From NCBI RefSeq assembly GCF_001542625.1, contig NZ_CP016279.1:7564001-7628000 (forward strand): a stretch of DNA of 64,000 bases, given 5' to 3'. The notes under the pieces were generated by a model that did not search any database, had not been told where the DNA came from, and saw only the letters and a program-made list of their open reading frames with translations. Positions 49,233 to 58,618 of this stretch are shown here, one piece after another. The first letter of the stretch is position 1; every line of letters begins with the position of its first letter. Both the position numbers and the translations under genes were made by a program. Origin of the DNA: Streptomyces griseochromogenes (GTDB lineage Bacteria; Actinomycetota; Actinomycetes; Streptomycetales; Streptomycetaceae).

Positions 49233-51572
49233 ATGAGCGAGGACAGCTCCTTGGAGGGACTCCGGCCCGCAGCCGCAGCCTCGGACCGCACGGAGGATCC
49301 GCCCCGGCTCAAGGAAAAGGAGCCCGCCAAGCGCGGCCCGGGCGTCGACACGGACGCGGCGGAGCCCACGAAGGACGACAAGGCGCGGGACGCAGAGCCG
49401 CCCAGGCATGCCGAGGAGCACGACGGCCCGGTCAGCGAGAGGGACGCGCTGCGCTCCCTGGCGGACGGCAGCGGGCGTGACGACACCGAGCGGTCCGAGG
49501 CACTGCGCGCCGGAGCCATCGCCGACGAGATCGCCCGACGGCTGAACGCGGACGCCTCCGGCACCCGCATCGGCACCCTCGCGCTGTTCAACGCGGACGT
49601 GAGCTTCGGCGGCGGCTTCCACACCGGCGGCTCCGGAACCGGCGGGTCACGGTCGGGCGGAGTGTCCGTGTCGGCCATGGACGCGACCGACATCGCGGAT
49701 CACACCGAGCTCTTCGTCGCACCCGAGGGTTACGGCGATGCGCTGGACGCCCTGTGCGACCGGCGGCTGCTCGTGCTCACCGCCGCGCCCGGCAGTGGCC
49801 GTGAGGCGGTCGCCGTGAACCTGCTCGGTGAGGCACTGGCCATGGACGGCGGCGGCGAGGGCTGCCACCGGCTGCTGACGCCCTCGACCGTGCTCGGGGC
49901 GGGGTGGGAACCTCCGGTGAAGAACTCGGGCTACCTGGCCGCCCTCGACGACGGGTCGGCCGTCGTCGAGAAGTTCACCTCCGACTTCCTCGGCGGATCC
50001 GCGCACGGTACGGCCCAGTGGGCCGCCGTCGTCGCCACGCTGCGCGCCTCCGGCTGCTTCCTGATCCTGACCGGCGGACGCGACCTGGAGGTGCTCGCGG
50101 CCGGACCGGGCGGCGACCAGGTGGCCCGGCACACGCTCGTCCCCGTCGACCCGCTGGCCGTCGTCGAACGGCGAGTGCTCGGCCACGGCGGCAGCGCGGA
50201 CGCGTGTGCCGATCTGCGCGGCCTGCTGGAGCGCACCGGGGCCGCGGCAGCACTGCGGGAGCAGCCCGCGGCCCGTAACGCGGCCCGCCTGGCGTCCGTG
50301 ATCCGCGCGGACGGCGACGTGACCGCCGCGGTGGCACAGCTGCGAGACCCGAGCGAGCAGGTGCGCGCCTGGTTCAATCGGTACCGCGCGCCGGAGGCGG
50401 TGGCCTTCGCGCTGGCGGCGGCCGTGCTGGAGGAGTGCGGCTATCTCACCGTGGCCGAGGCCGCGGTGAAGCTGCGCGCGGCTCTCACCGAACCGGAACT
50501 CGCCCCGCCCGATCTGCGGTTCGGGGACCGACTCGGGCACGAGCAACAATGGATCCGGCTCGATCTGCCCGAAAAGGGTGGTTTCGGCGCGCCGCGCGTA
50601 CGGTTCCGCAACACGCTTCTGGGCCAGGTCATTCTCACCTACGCCTGGAATCTGCTGGACGGGCGCCGCGACGCCGTACTCGCATGGCTGCGCGGCCTGC
50701 TGAGCCATCGTGACCTGGAAGTGCGCGCCCGCGCCGCGGTCGCGGCCGGGGTGCTGGCGCTCGCCGATCCGCACTACGCGGTGCACCGTTTCCTGACGGC
50801 GTGGGCGGGGAGCACCTCCTGGCCGCTGCGGCAGGCCGCCGCCACCGCCCTCGGCGTGGCGGGAAGCCGCCCGGAGACGGCCGAGGCGGTATGGAATCTG
50901 CTCGACCGCTGGGCACGTGGCGACGCGTCCGCCCACCAGCGCCGCCTGGCCGGCACGGCGGCGAACGCAGTGGGCGGGCTGCTCGGCCGGACGGAGCCGG
51001 ACCGGGCGGTCGCCGTACTGCGCGGCGCGCTGGACCGGGAGGACGACTGGGGCACGCTCGCATCGGTGGCGTGGGGTGGGGTCCACCTCATCCACCAGGG
51101 ACAGACCGCAGCGGTGTTGGATGCCTATCTGGACTGGTCCGAGCCACAGGACCTCTCCCCCATGGTCGTCAAGTCGCTGTCGGCGTTCGTGTTCGCCGTG
51201 TCCCAGCCGTACGAGGAGCCGGTCATCGACACCGCCGACGAGCGTGGCCACGCGCGCGTACCGGGCGTACCGGTCCTGCTCAGCGAACTGCCGTGGCACC
51301 ACGACCGGCTCGCCGAGTTGTGGGTACGTGCGCTGGCCCGCCGACCGGTGCAGGACTCCGCGCTGCACGCCCTGCACGCGTGGATCGACGACTACGCCGG
51401 CAAGTGCCCCGGCTCCCTCGACGCCATCGGCGAGCTGCTGGTGTCCGTCGCCCGACAGCCCGGACGGCACCGCGAGCGGCTGACGTGGTGGCTGGAGAAG
51501 TGGGCCCGCGATCACGAGAAGCCTTCGGCGGGCGCCACCCGCCTGCTCCGCACACTCGGCCACGCCCGGTGA
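49233..51572 (+). CDS. HEAT-repeat protein with degenerate NTPase domain
   Basis: 779 aa from ATG 49233. Residues 1-75 are charged and disordered. About 150-300 suggests a STAND/AAA-like domain: LLVLTAAPGSGREAVAVNLL has a Walker A-like loop in which the essential Lys is Arg, and CFLILTGGRDLEVL could be the Walker B strand without a clear acid. From about 400 on, helical pairs such as RDLEVRARAAVAAGVLALAD recur, matching HEAT repeats. It may sense or scaffold for the downstream kinase-phosphatase-vWA genes. No enzymatic claim can be made. Confidence 0.65.
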   Translation: MSEDSSLEGLRPAAAASDRTEDPPRLKEKEPAKRGPGVDTDAAEPTKDDKARDAEPPRHAEEHDGPVSERDALRSLADGSGRDDTERSEALRAGAIADEIARRLNADASGTRIGTLALFNADVSFGGGFHTGGSGTGGSRSGGVSVSAMDATDIADHTELFVAPEGYGDALDALCDRRLLVLTAAPGSGREAVAVNLLGEALAMDGGGEGCHRLLTPSTVLGAGWEPPVKNSGYLAALDDGSAVVEKFTSDFLGGSAHGTAQWAAVVATLRASGCFLILTGGRDLEVLAAGPGGDQVARHTLVPVDPLAVVERRVLGHGGSADACADLRGLLERTGAAAALREQPAARNAARLASVIRADGDVTAAVAQLRDPSEQVRAWFNRYRAPEAVAFALAAAVLEECGYLTVAEAAVKLRAALTEPELAPPDLRFGDRLGHEQQWIRLDLPEKGGFGAPRVRFRNTLLGQVILTYAWNLLDGRRDAVLAWLRGLLSHRDLEVRARAAVAAGVLALADPHYAVHRFLTAWAGSTSWPLRQAAATALGVAGSRPETAEAVWNLLDRWARGDASAHQRRLAGTAANAVGGLLGRTEPDRAVAVLRGALDREDDWGTLASVAWGGVHLIHQGQTAAVLDAYLDWSEPQDLSPMVVKSLSAFVFAVSQPYEEPVIDTADERGHARVPGVPVLLSELPWHHDRLAELWVRALARRPVQDSALHALHAWIDDYAGKCPGSLDAIGELLVSVARQPGRHRERLTWWLEKWARDHEKPSAGATRLLRTLGHAR

Positions 51573-51625
51573 GGTCCACCGCGCCGACGGGGTCCCCGAC
51601 AGCATTGGAAAGGAGAGGGGGAGAC

Positions 51626-53092
51626 ATGGAGGAGCAGACCTACGACCCGGTCCTGAGCAGCGACGACGTGCCCAAGTGGCGGTTGGTCAACCCGTTGCGG
51701 CCGCCGGCACCCGGCCGGGCCCTGGTCCTCGTCCGGGACAGCGGCCCCTCGCTGACGATCCGCAGCGGCGAGGAGATCCCCTCGTCCCGGTTCGGGGCGT
51801 ACCGCACTGTGTTCACCATCGACATGACCGAGCACCGGCTGATCCTGGACATCCCACTGCTCAGCCGCGACCCCACGTTCTCCTTCCGCAGCCGGGTGGA
51901 CCTCGTGTGCCGGGTCGCCGCCCCCGCCGAGGTGGTCGCGCGCGGCATCAGGGACATGAGCGGCGCGCTCTACGGCTATCTGCGCAAGACGCTGCGCTCG
52001 GTCGCCCGGGACTACGACATCGCCGAGTTCCACGAGGCCGAGATGGCGCTGAACGCCGCCCTGGCCGGGTTCAGCGGCGACGACGCGGTCCGGTTGCGCA
52101 ACATCCAGATAGAACTCCTCGTCGACGAGGACGAGATCGCGGCCAGCGGGCGCGAGTTCCGGGACGTCGTGCGCGAGACCCGGCTGGAGGGCATGCGCCG
52201 CAAGCGGCACCGGGACATGATCCGCGAGGAGGGCATCGACGGTCTGATCGCCGGGATCATGGAGAAGGAGGGACCCCGTGCCGCCCTCGCCTGGATCGAG
52301 AAGCGCGAGGCGGAGAAGCACGAGATACGGCGCGAGGTCATGCGCATGGTCCTCGAACGGGGCGACGCCGACCGGGAGCCCTTCGAGCAGGCGGAGCTCG
52401 AGCGCGCCGTCCTGGAGGAGGTGCTCCGCGACGGCGACGGCCTGTTCGAGACCGCCACCCGGCGCGGACGGCTCCGCGGCACCCTCGCGCGCGCCCTGGA
52501 GCCGGGCTCCGACGACCGCGACGCCGCCCCGGACGGGCACGAGGACGAACGCGCGCCGCTCAGGGGAGAGGTACTGCGGGACCGGTACGGCGACGGTGCC
52601 GACCGGCCCCCGACCGGTGCCCGCCCGCGGGATGAGGACAGCACGCCCCGCTCGCGACTGTCCGGCTCCGGCAGTCGTCTGTCCGGTTCGGCGGCCCCTG
52701 CCGAACCGCCGGAGGACGAACCGCTGCCGGGCAGTCGGGACGGATGGGCCACCACCGGGTCCACCGAGCCCCGCTCCGGCGGCGCGGCCGGCCACGGGGA
52801 CGGCCGAGGCCCGGCGCACCCCTGGCGGAAGTCGGCAGCCGGCCCGAGCGCCGACGGCGCCCGGCGGGTAGACGACGGCGACGGCGGCCCGGACGACGGC
52901 CATCGCACCGGGGGGCGTCCCGGCGACCGGGAAACCGGGGACCGGGCGGTCGGCGGCCGCACCGGCAGCCCCGCCGACGACGACCGCACCGAGCGACGTA
53001 CGGGCGACACCGCCCCGAGGGTGAGCCGCGTGCGCGGGACCGCCAAGAAGTACCGACCGGACACATCCGGCAGCGACGGGGAGCGACGATGA
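51626..53092 (+). CDS. SPFH/band-7-like protein with disordered tail
   Basis: 488 aa; ATG after AGGAGAGGGGGAG. Residues about 45-200 fit an SPFH domain (FRSRVDLVCRVAAPAEVVAR, GYLRKTLRSVARDYD), followed by a helical segment with IEKREAEKHEIRREVM. The last 180 residues are Gly/Asp/Arg/Pro-rich and disordered. There is no N-terminal membrane anchor, unusual for SPFH proteins, so partner binding may recruit it. The stop overlaps the phosphatase start (ATGA). Confidence 0.75.
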   Translation: MEEQTYDPVLSSDDVPKWRLVNPLRPPAPGRALVLVRDSGPSLTIRSGEEIPSSRFGAYRTVFTIDMTEHRLILDIPLLSRDPTFSFRSRVDLVCRVAAPAEVVARGIRDMSGALYGYLRKTLRSVARDYDIAEFHEAEMALNAALAGFSGDDAVRLRNIQIELLVDEDEIAASGREFRDVVRETRLEGMRRKRHRDMIREEGIDGLIAGIMEKEGPRAALAWIEKREAEKHEIRREVMRMVLERGDADREPFEQAELERAVLEEVLRDGDGLFETATRRGRLRGTLARALEPGSDDRDAAPDGHEDERAPLRGEVLRDRYGDGADRPPTGARPRDEDSTPRSRLSGSGSRLSGSAAPAEPPEDEPLPGSRDGWATTGSTEPRSGGAAGHGDGRGPAHPWRKSAAGPSADGARRVDDGDGGPDDGHRTGGRPGDRETGDRAVGGRTGSPADDDRTERRTGDTAPRVSRVRGTAKKYRPDTSGSDGERR

Positions 53093-54375
53093 CCGGCCAC
53101 TACGACCACGCGGCGCAGCCCCCGGCCCCGACCGGCACCCCGCCGGGGTACGTGCCCGCACCGCCTCCGCAGCCGGCCCGCGCCATCCTGCAGCCGCCGC
53201 GCCCGTCCACCCGCGCGGAGACCCCGGCCCCGGCCGCCCCACCGGACGGCCCGCGCCTCGTACCGGACGGCGGTCCGGCGGGCCGAGCGGTGCCGCAGCG
53301 GATCTGGTGTGTCGACCGGGACCGGATGGGACTGCTGGCGATGTCCGTGTGGACCGAGCGAGTGGCGGGCCGCGGCGAGGACGCGGAGCCGTTCGTCGCC
53401 CATCACATGGACAGCCACCAGGGCCTGCTCGCGGTCTTCGACGGATCGGGCGGCGCCGGCGCGGCGCCTGTGTGGCAGGCGGCCGACCGCGAGAGCCGCA
53501 CCGGCGCCTGGGTGGGCTCTCGGGTGGCCCGGCTGGCCACGGACGTCTGGTTCCACGACGTCGCGGCGGAAGGCGAACCGGCCACGTCGGAGACGCTGCA
53601 CGACTATCTCCAGTTCTTCCTCGGCCACGCCCCGCAGCGCCGCAGCAAGATCAGCGGCACCATGCGACGCCAGCTCCCCACCACTCTCGCCGCCGTGCAC
53701 TACCGCCTGGTGCGTACGCAGGGCGAGGCGGGGCTGGAACTGACGCCGCTGTGGGCCGGTGACTCGCGCGCGTACGTCCTGCGTCCGGGAACCGGGCTGC
53801 AGGTGCTCACCCGCGACCACACCCGGGAGAGCGACGCCCTGGAGTTGCTGCGCTCGGACCCACCGATGACCAACCTGGTGTGCGCCGACCGGGAGTTCGA
53901 GATCGACGGCCAGCGGCTGGCGTATCCGCTCCCGTGTGTGCTGCTGGCCGCGACCGACGGGTTCTTCGGCTATGTGCACACCCCGGCCGACTTCGAGGCG
54001 TTGCTGCTGCGCACCCTGCACGAGGCCGGCACCGTCGACGAGTGGGCCGACCGGGTCCGCCGTGAGGTGCAGGCCTACACGGCAGACGACGCCTCCCTCG
54101 CCGTAGTGGCACTCGGCTACCACGGCTTCACGGACCTGCGGGACCAGTTCGCGGTCCGGCTGGCCGAGGTGACCGACCGCTATGTGCGCACCCGGCCGCG
54201 CGGTCTGGACCGCCCGTCCCCGGACGCCGGCGGGGCGGTACCCGTCCCGGCAGCCGCGCCGGAGGATCCCGCGGATCTGCCGGCCCGGGTCCGCGCCTGG
54301 CAGGACAGCACCTGGCACGCCTACCGCGCCGGCTACGAGACCCACATGCCCCTGGCACCCGAGGAGCGCGCATGA
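53089..54375 (+). CDS. PP2C-family protein phosphatase
   Basis: 428 aa. A Pro-rich N-terminus (1-65) precedes a PPM-fold domain with LLAVFDGSGGAG (Asp118), LWAGDSRAYVL (about 225), LLAATDGFFGYV and YTADDASLAVV. These supply the Asp/Gly metal-site residues of PP2C enzymes. It should dephosphorylate Ser/Thr, probably targets of the kinase whose start overlaps its stop (ATGA). Part of the TerY-P-like triad. Confidence 0.85.
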   Translation: MTGHYDHAAQPPAPTGTPPGYVPAPPPQPARAILQPPRPSTRAETPAPAAPPDGPRLVPDGGPAGRAVPQRIWCVDRDRMGLLAMSVWTERVAGRGEDAEPFVAHHMDSHQGLLAVFDGSGGAGAAPVWQAADRESRTGAWVGSRVARLATDVWFHDVAAEGEPATSETLHDYLQFFLGHAPQRRSKISGTMRRQLPTTLAAVHYRLVRTQGEAGLELTPLWAGDSRAYVLRPGTGLQVLTRDHTRESDALELLRSDPPMTNLVCADREFEIDGQRLAYPLPCVLLAATDGFFGYVHTPADFEALLLRTLHEAGTVDEWADRVRREVQAYTADDASLAVVALGYHGFTDLRDQFAVRLAEVTDRYVRTRPRGLDRPSPDAGGAVPVPAAAPEDPADLPARVRAWQDSTWHAYRAGYETHMPLAPEERA

Positions 54376-55562
54376 AGCAGGGCGATGTCATCGGGGGCTA
54401 CCGCATCATCAGCGAGCCCACGAACGCCAACGGCGGCAAATGCATATGGGCGTTCGCGGAAAAGGGCGGCAGCCAGTACTTCGTCAAGCGGTTCCTGGAG
54501 CCCAAGCGGCCACGCGACGACGCGACCGACTCGCCGAGCCTGCGGATCCGGCGGCAGCTGGCCCGCGAGTTCGAGGACCGCCACCGTACGATCATGGAGC
54601 GGCTGCGCCCGGACGCGCGCGGCGGCGGCAATCTGGTGCTGGCCACCGACTTCTTCCACGAGGGCAGCACGTATTACAAGGTCACCGAACGGATCGACAC
54701 CTCCAGTCTGGAGAAGCCGCAGAGCCTGGAGCCCCGCCACAAGATGGTGCTGCTCAAGACCCTCGGCAACAGCCTGAAGCAGCTGCACGACATCGACATC
54801 GTGCACGGCGACCTCAAACCGCTGAACGTGCTGGTGCAGAAGCGGGACGGCGCTGCCTTCCACACGGCGAAGCTGATCGACTTCGACGACTCCTACGTCT
54901 CCGGCAAGCCGCCGGAGCCCGATGACATCGCGGGCGACTCGGTGTACGGCGCGCCGGAGTGGCGTCGCTACATGCAGCGTGACGGCTCGGCCGGCCCGGA
55001 GCACCTGACCTGCGCAGTGGACGTGTTCGCGCTCGGACTGATGACCCATCTGTACCTGACGGGCGAACTGCCGCACCACGACGGGAGATACGGTTCCCCG
55101 GCCGACGCCGTCAACGCGGGAGTGCCCCTCGACCTGGACACGCGGCTGTCGGACGAGATGCTCGGCCTGCTGCGTGCCATGACCGCCCGCGCCCCGGGCA
55201 GCCGTCCGCGGATCGCGACGTTCCTCAAGGCACTGTCCGACCCGAAAGTGTGCACTTTGCAGCATCGGCGCCCGGGAACGGCAAAGGGCGATTCCAAGTC
55301 GCCGGCGGGGAAGCCCGCTTCCGCCCCGAAACCCGCGAAGCCGTCCGGCACCGGACCGCGCGCCAGCCGGATCAAGGCCAACCTCTCGTCGGCGCCGCGC
55401 CCACGTGCCGGCACGCCCCCGCCGGAGCCGCCACGCCCGGCTCCCGCGGACGACACACCCGCACCCCCCGCGACACCTCCGGCCGCCGAGGCCCCCGCGG
55501 AACGCTCGTCCCGCGTCCGCATCAACCTCGGCGACCGGCGCCCGCCCCGCGGCTCGTCATGA
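54372..55562 (+). CDS. Serine/threonine protein kinase
   Basis: 396 aa. Lys39 in YFVKRFL is the ATP Lys. VHGDLKPLNVLV (Asp147, Lys149, Asn152) is the catalytic loop without the HRD Arg, and KLIDFDDSY replaces DFG with DFD. Missing Arg implies no activation-loop phosphorylation control. The C-terminus after 290 is Pro/Ala-rich and disordered, with two similar basic strands (SRIKANLSS and SRVRINLGD). It probably phosphorylates the vWA or SPFH partner; overlap with phosphatase shows coupling. Confidence 0.85.
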   Translation: MKQGDVIGGYRIISEPTNANGGKCIWAFAEKGGSQYFVKRFLEPKRPRDDATDSPSLRIRRQLAREFEDRHRTIMERLRPDARGGGNLVLATDFFHEGSTYYKVTERIDTSSLEKPQSLEPRHKMVLLKTLGNSLKQLHDIDIVHGDLKPLNVLVQKRDGAAFHTAKLIDFDDSYVSGKPPEPDDIAGDSVYGAPEWRRYMQRDGSAGPEHLTCAVDVFALGLMTHLYLTGELPHHDGRYGSPADAVNAGVPLDLDTRLSDEMLGLLRAMTARAPGSRPRIATFLKALSDPKVCTLQHRRPGTAKGDSKSPAGKPASAPKPAKPSGTGPRASRIKANLSSAPRPRAGTPPPEPPRPAPADDTPAPPATPPAAEAPAERSSRVRINLGDRRPPRGSS

Positions 55563-55618
55563 CCCCGGTTCCATCAGCGACCGACGTACCTCACCCGCAC
55601 CACCCAGGAGACTCCGTA

Positions 55619-56323
55619 ATGAGCAACATCGAGCAGTACCAGGGGAATCTGCAGTACGCCGTGGACATCGTGCTGTGCGTCGACGCGACGGGCAGCATGT
55701 TCCCCGTCCTCGACAACGTGAAGTCGAGCGCGCTGCAGTTCCACGACCGGCTCAACGACGTGATGGCGAAGAAGGGAAAGGCGATCAGCCAGCTGCGTCT
55801 GAAGGTGATCGCCTTCCGTGACTTCGGCGACGATCCGTCGAGCGCCATCCAGCAGACGGGGTTCCTCCAGCTGCCCGAACAGGCCAAGGACTTCCAGGAG
55901 TTCGTGCGCGGGATCGACGCCTCCGGTGGCGGCGACATTCCCGAATCGGGTCTGGAGGCGCTCGCGCTGGCCATCAATGCGCCCTGGGAGCAGGGTCTGG
56001 ACCGCAGGCGCCATGTCATCGTGATGTTCACCGATGCGCCGGCCCACCCGCTGGGCACGCATGCCTCCGCCCAGTCGTATCCGGCGGGCATCCCGCGCAG
56101 CCTGGACGAGCTGTTCGAGCAGTGGGGGTATGCCCGCAGCCAGACCTCGGTGATGGAGCAGTCGGCGAAGCGGCTGGTGCTGTTCGCGCCCGAACAGGCG
56201 CCCTGGTCGGATCCGATCGCCGAGGAGTGGGACCTCACTCTGCACTTCGCCTCCAAAGCCGGTGAGGGGCTGGAGGAGTTCGAGATGGACGAGATCATCG
56301 AGACGATCGCGAACAGTCTGTGA
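55619..56323 (+). CDS. vWA-domain protein (TerY-like)
   Basis: 234 aa; ATG 55619 with AGGAG 8 nt upstream (an ATGA-overlapping ATG at 55559 is the alternative). The MIDAS motif is VLCVDATGSM (Asp22, Thr24, Ser26), and VIVMFTDAPAHP gives the second Asp-containing loop. DASGGGDIPESGLEAL completes the metal site. vWA proteins next to PP2C and kinase genes define the TerY-P triad described in tellurium-resistance-type systems. The stop overlaps the next GTG. Confidence 0.85.
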   Translation: MSNIEQYQGNLQYAVDIVLCVDATGSMFPVLDNVKSSALQFHDRLNDVMAKKGKAISQLRLKVIAFRDFGDDPSSAIQQTGFLQLPEQAKDFQEFVRGIDASGGGDIPESGLEALALAINAPWEQGLDRRRHVIVMFTDAPAHPLGTHASAQSYPAGIPRSLDELFEQWGYARSQTSVMEQSAKRLVLFAPEQAPWSDPIAEEWDLTLHFASKAGEGLEEFEMDEIIETIANSL

Positions 56324-56745
56324 AGCTCGACTGGCCGGACTTCGAGCTGACGTGCGACGGAAACGGCTCCCTGACGTTCCTGTGGCGCCGCCACAGCCGC
56401 ATCGAGTCGCACGTGGGCCTTTGCTCCGGCGTGCGGCTGCTCCCGCAGGGTTCGGACGGGCTGTCCCAATGGGTCTTCCATCTGCGTTTCCCCAAGGGGC
56501 CCACACCCGGCCTCCTCGTGGTACGGGTGGACGTTCCACCGGACCGGCTGGAGGAGGCGCAGCAGTACACGGACCTGCTGCGGCGGCGCTTCGGCGTCCC
56601 GGAGCACGCGACGAACCACGCCGAGGAGGCCGGGTTCCAGCGAGTGCCCCTCGACGGGCCGGAATGGATCGCCGCACCCGCGTCGGCCGCGTCGGAGGAG
56701 CTGTTCGACGCCGTGACGGCCCGCGCCGAGAGCGACGCGGGCTGA
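56320..56745 (+). CDS. Small protein of unknown function in the signalling cluster
   Basis: 141 aa, GTG start within a GTGA overlap with the vWA gene. N-terminal beta strands (FELTCDGNGSLTFLWRRHS, WVFHLRFPKGPTPGLLVVRV) then a helix (EEAQQYTDLLRRRFGV). Coupling suggests it is a partner of the vWA protein. No known family. Confidence 0.7.
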   Translation: MKLDWPDFELTCDGNGSLTFLWRRHSRIESHVGLCSGVRLLPQGSDGLSQWVFHLRFPKGPTPGLLVVRVDVPPDRLEEAQQYTDLLRRRFGVPEHATNHAEEAGFQRVPLDGPEWIAAPASAASEELFDAVTARAESDAG

Positions 56746-56784
56746 CGCACAGCCGCACGGAGACGAGAAGGAGGGCAGCACGAG

Positions 56785-57990
56785 GTGGCGGCATCGGCCA
56801 ACTGGCGCTGCACGGACTGCGACACGTACAACGGGCCCGCGGAGACGTCCTGCACGGTCTGCGGAGGGACCCGGCGCGGGACCGCGTCACCCGCGGCGCC
56901 GGGCGCGAAGCCTGGGCCGAAACCCGCCACGAAGCCGGGGCCCAAGCCCGGTACGAAGTCGGGCGCGAAGGCGACCGGCTCCGGCGGAGGTGCCGCCCGG
57001 CCCTCCGCCAAACGGCCCGGGGGCGCCGGACGCCCGTCCGCCCCCTGGCGTTGCTCGGAGTGCGACACGAACAACGCGCGCACGGATCTGTCCTGCATCG
57101 CGTGCGGCACACACTGGAAGTCGGCGAGGAAGAGCGCCCCGAAGCCGCCGCCCGCGGACAAGGGCGCCAAGAAGCCCGCCGCCCCGCGCAAGACGCCGCC
57201 GAGGAAGTCCACGCCGCGCAGCACACCCTCGACGCCCAGGACGACGCCACGAAGCACGCCCTCGTCCTCCTCGACGCCCTGGGCCCCGCCGCGGAGCACG
57301 CCGTCGTCGTCCTCGACGCCTCGGACCACCCCGCGGACCTCGCGCCCCGGGGCGTCCAGTACTCCGGGCCGGTCGGCGAGCACCGCGGCGGGCAGGGCTG
57401 GGCCGCATGCCGAGGAAGGCGTCTTCTTCCCGTCGTCCGCCTCCACGGGCTACCGACCTGCCACGCCGCGCACCCCGGCCTCCGCACCGCCGCGCCCGAA
57501 ACCGATCTACACGCCGAGCCCGAGGCCTCGCTACACCGCGCCGCCCAAGAGCTCCAGGAGCACCGGCTGCATGAGCAGCTGCCTCGGGGTCGCGGTGCTG
57601 GTCTTCCTGCTGGGGCTGGTCGCCAAGGGGTGCGACATCGGCTCGTCGGACTCGGACAGCTCGGCCCCCACCGGAACCGCGCCGGCCTGTCCGGGCCGGA
57701 TCGCCGCCGAGCTGCCGGACGGGGACGGTGCCGAGCTGGTCCAGGCGTTCCGCACGAAGAACAAGCAGATCACCCTGTGCCGTACGGCTTCGGGATCGCT
57801 GTATTACTACGGCGAGTTCAGCGACGGCCGGGAAAAGGGCATCGCCATGAAGGCCAGGACCACAGGAGGCGGTTACGAGGCCCGCAACGGCGAGTACCGC
57901 TATGTCATCCACGGCGGCGTCGTGAAGGTCTACCAGTCGGATCGGCAGATCGGCGAGGAGGACCTGAGCCCGGAGCCGTCACCGTCCTGA
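56785..57990 (+). CDS. Double RanBP2-type zinc-finger protein with membrane segment
   Basis: 401 aa from GTG. Two zinc fingers share the pattern W-x-C-x2-C-x10-C-x2-C: WRCTDCDTYNGPAETSCTVC (8-27) and WRCSECDTNNARTDLSCIAC (about 88-107). A long Ser/Thr/Pro/Lys-rich disordered middle leads to one membrane helix (CLGVAVLVFLLGLVAKGCD), then an extracellular beta domain of about 110 aa (ITLCRTASGSLYYYGEF). It may link the cytosolic signalling complex to the outside. RanBP2-type fingers are uncommon in bacteria. Confidence 0.75.
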   Translation: MAASANWRCTDCDTYNGPAETSCTVCGGTRRGTASPAAPGAKPGPKPATKPGPKPGTKSGAKATGSGGGAARPSAKRPGGAGRPSAPWRCSECDTNNARTDLSCIACGTHWKSARKSAPKPPPADKGAKKPAAPRKTPPRKSTPRSTPSTPRTTPRSTPSSSSTPWAPPRSTPSSSSTPRTTPRTSRPGASSTPGRSASTAAGRAGPHAEEGVFFPSSASTGYRPATPRTPASAPPRPKPIYTPSPRPRYTAPPKSSRSTGCMSSCLGVAVLVFLLGLVAKGCDIGSSDSDSSAPTGTAPACPGRIAAELPDGDGAELVQAFRTKNKQITLCRTASGSLYYYGEFSDGREKGIAMKARTTGGGYEARNGEYRYVIHGGVVKVYQSDRQIGEEDLSPEPSPS

Positions 57991-57991
57991 C

Positions 57992-58618
57992 TCAGGCGTC
58001 CCCGTACGCCTCCCCGCCCAGTTCGAACCCGGCCGCGCCCGCCGTCGCATCGGCGAGCCAGGCGCGGAAGGCGTTCACGTCGGCGTCCGGCAGACCGATC
58101 TCGATGGTGACGGCCTCGCCGTAGCGCACGTCGCGGACCTCCCGCCCGGTGGAGCGCAGATCGTTGTGGACCTTGCCCGCGCGCTGGTGGTCGACGGTCA
58201 CCGTGGCCAGCCGGAACCGGCGCCGGGTGAGCGTGCCAAGTGCGTCCAGGGCTTCGCCGACCGCTCCGCCGTAGGCCCGGATGAGCCCGCCCGCGCCGAG
58301 CTTGATCCCGCCGTAGTAGCGGGTGACGACGGCGACGACGTACCGCATGTCGCGGCGCAGCAGCATCTGGAGCATCGGGACGCCCGCCGTACCGCCGGGT
58401 TCGCCGTCGTCGCTGGCCTTCTGCACGGCCGCGTCGGCGCCGATGACGTACGCCCAGCAGTTGTGCGTGGCGTCGGCGTGCTCCTTGCGGACGGCCGCGA
58501 TGAACTCCTGGGCCTCCTGCTCGGTGGCCGCCGGGGCGAGGGCGCACAGGAAGCGGGAGCGGTTGATCTCGGTCTCGTGCACGCCCGCGCGGGCGACTGT
58601 GCGGTACTCGTCCTGCAT
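57992..58618 (-). CDS. YigZ/IMPACT-family protein (UPF0029)
   Basis: 208 aa. NCWAYVIG, DDGEPGGTAGVPML and VVAVVTRYYGGIKLGAGGLIRAY are the family hallmarks, and the length is typical. Its 3' end abuts the convergent zinc-finger gene (1 nt). It is expected to be a cytosolic housekeeping-type protein whose function is debated. Confidence 0.9.
   Translation of the reverse strand: MQDEYRTVARAGVHETEINRSRFLCALAPAATEQEAQEFIAAVRKEHADATHNCWAYVIGADAAVQKASDDGEPGGTAGVPMLQMLLRRDMRYVVAVVTRYYGGIKLGAGGLIRAYGGAVGEALDALGTLTRRRFRLATVTVDHQRAGKVHNDLRSTGREVRDVRYGEAVTIEIGLPDADVNAFRAWLADATAGAAGFELGGEAYGDA

Noticed and set aside
49233..51572. HEAT-repeat protein as an active STAND NTPase
   Set aside because: The Walker A-like loop reads GSGREA without the essential Lys, and no clear Walker B acid is seen, so NTPase activity is not claimed.
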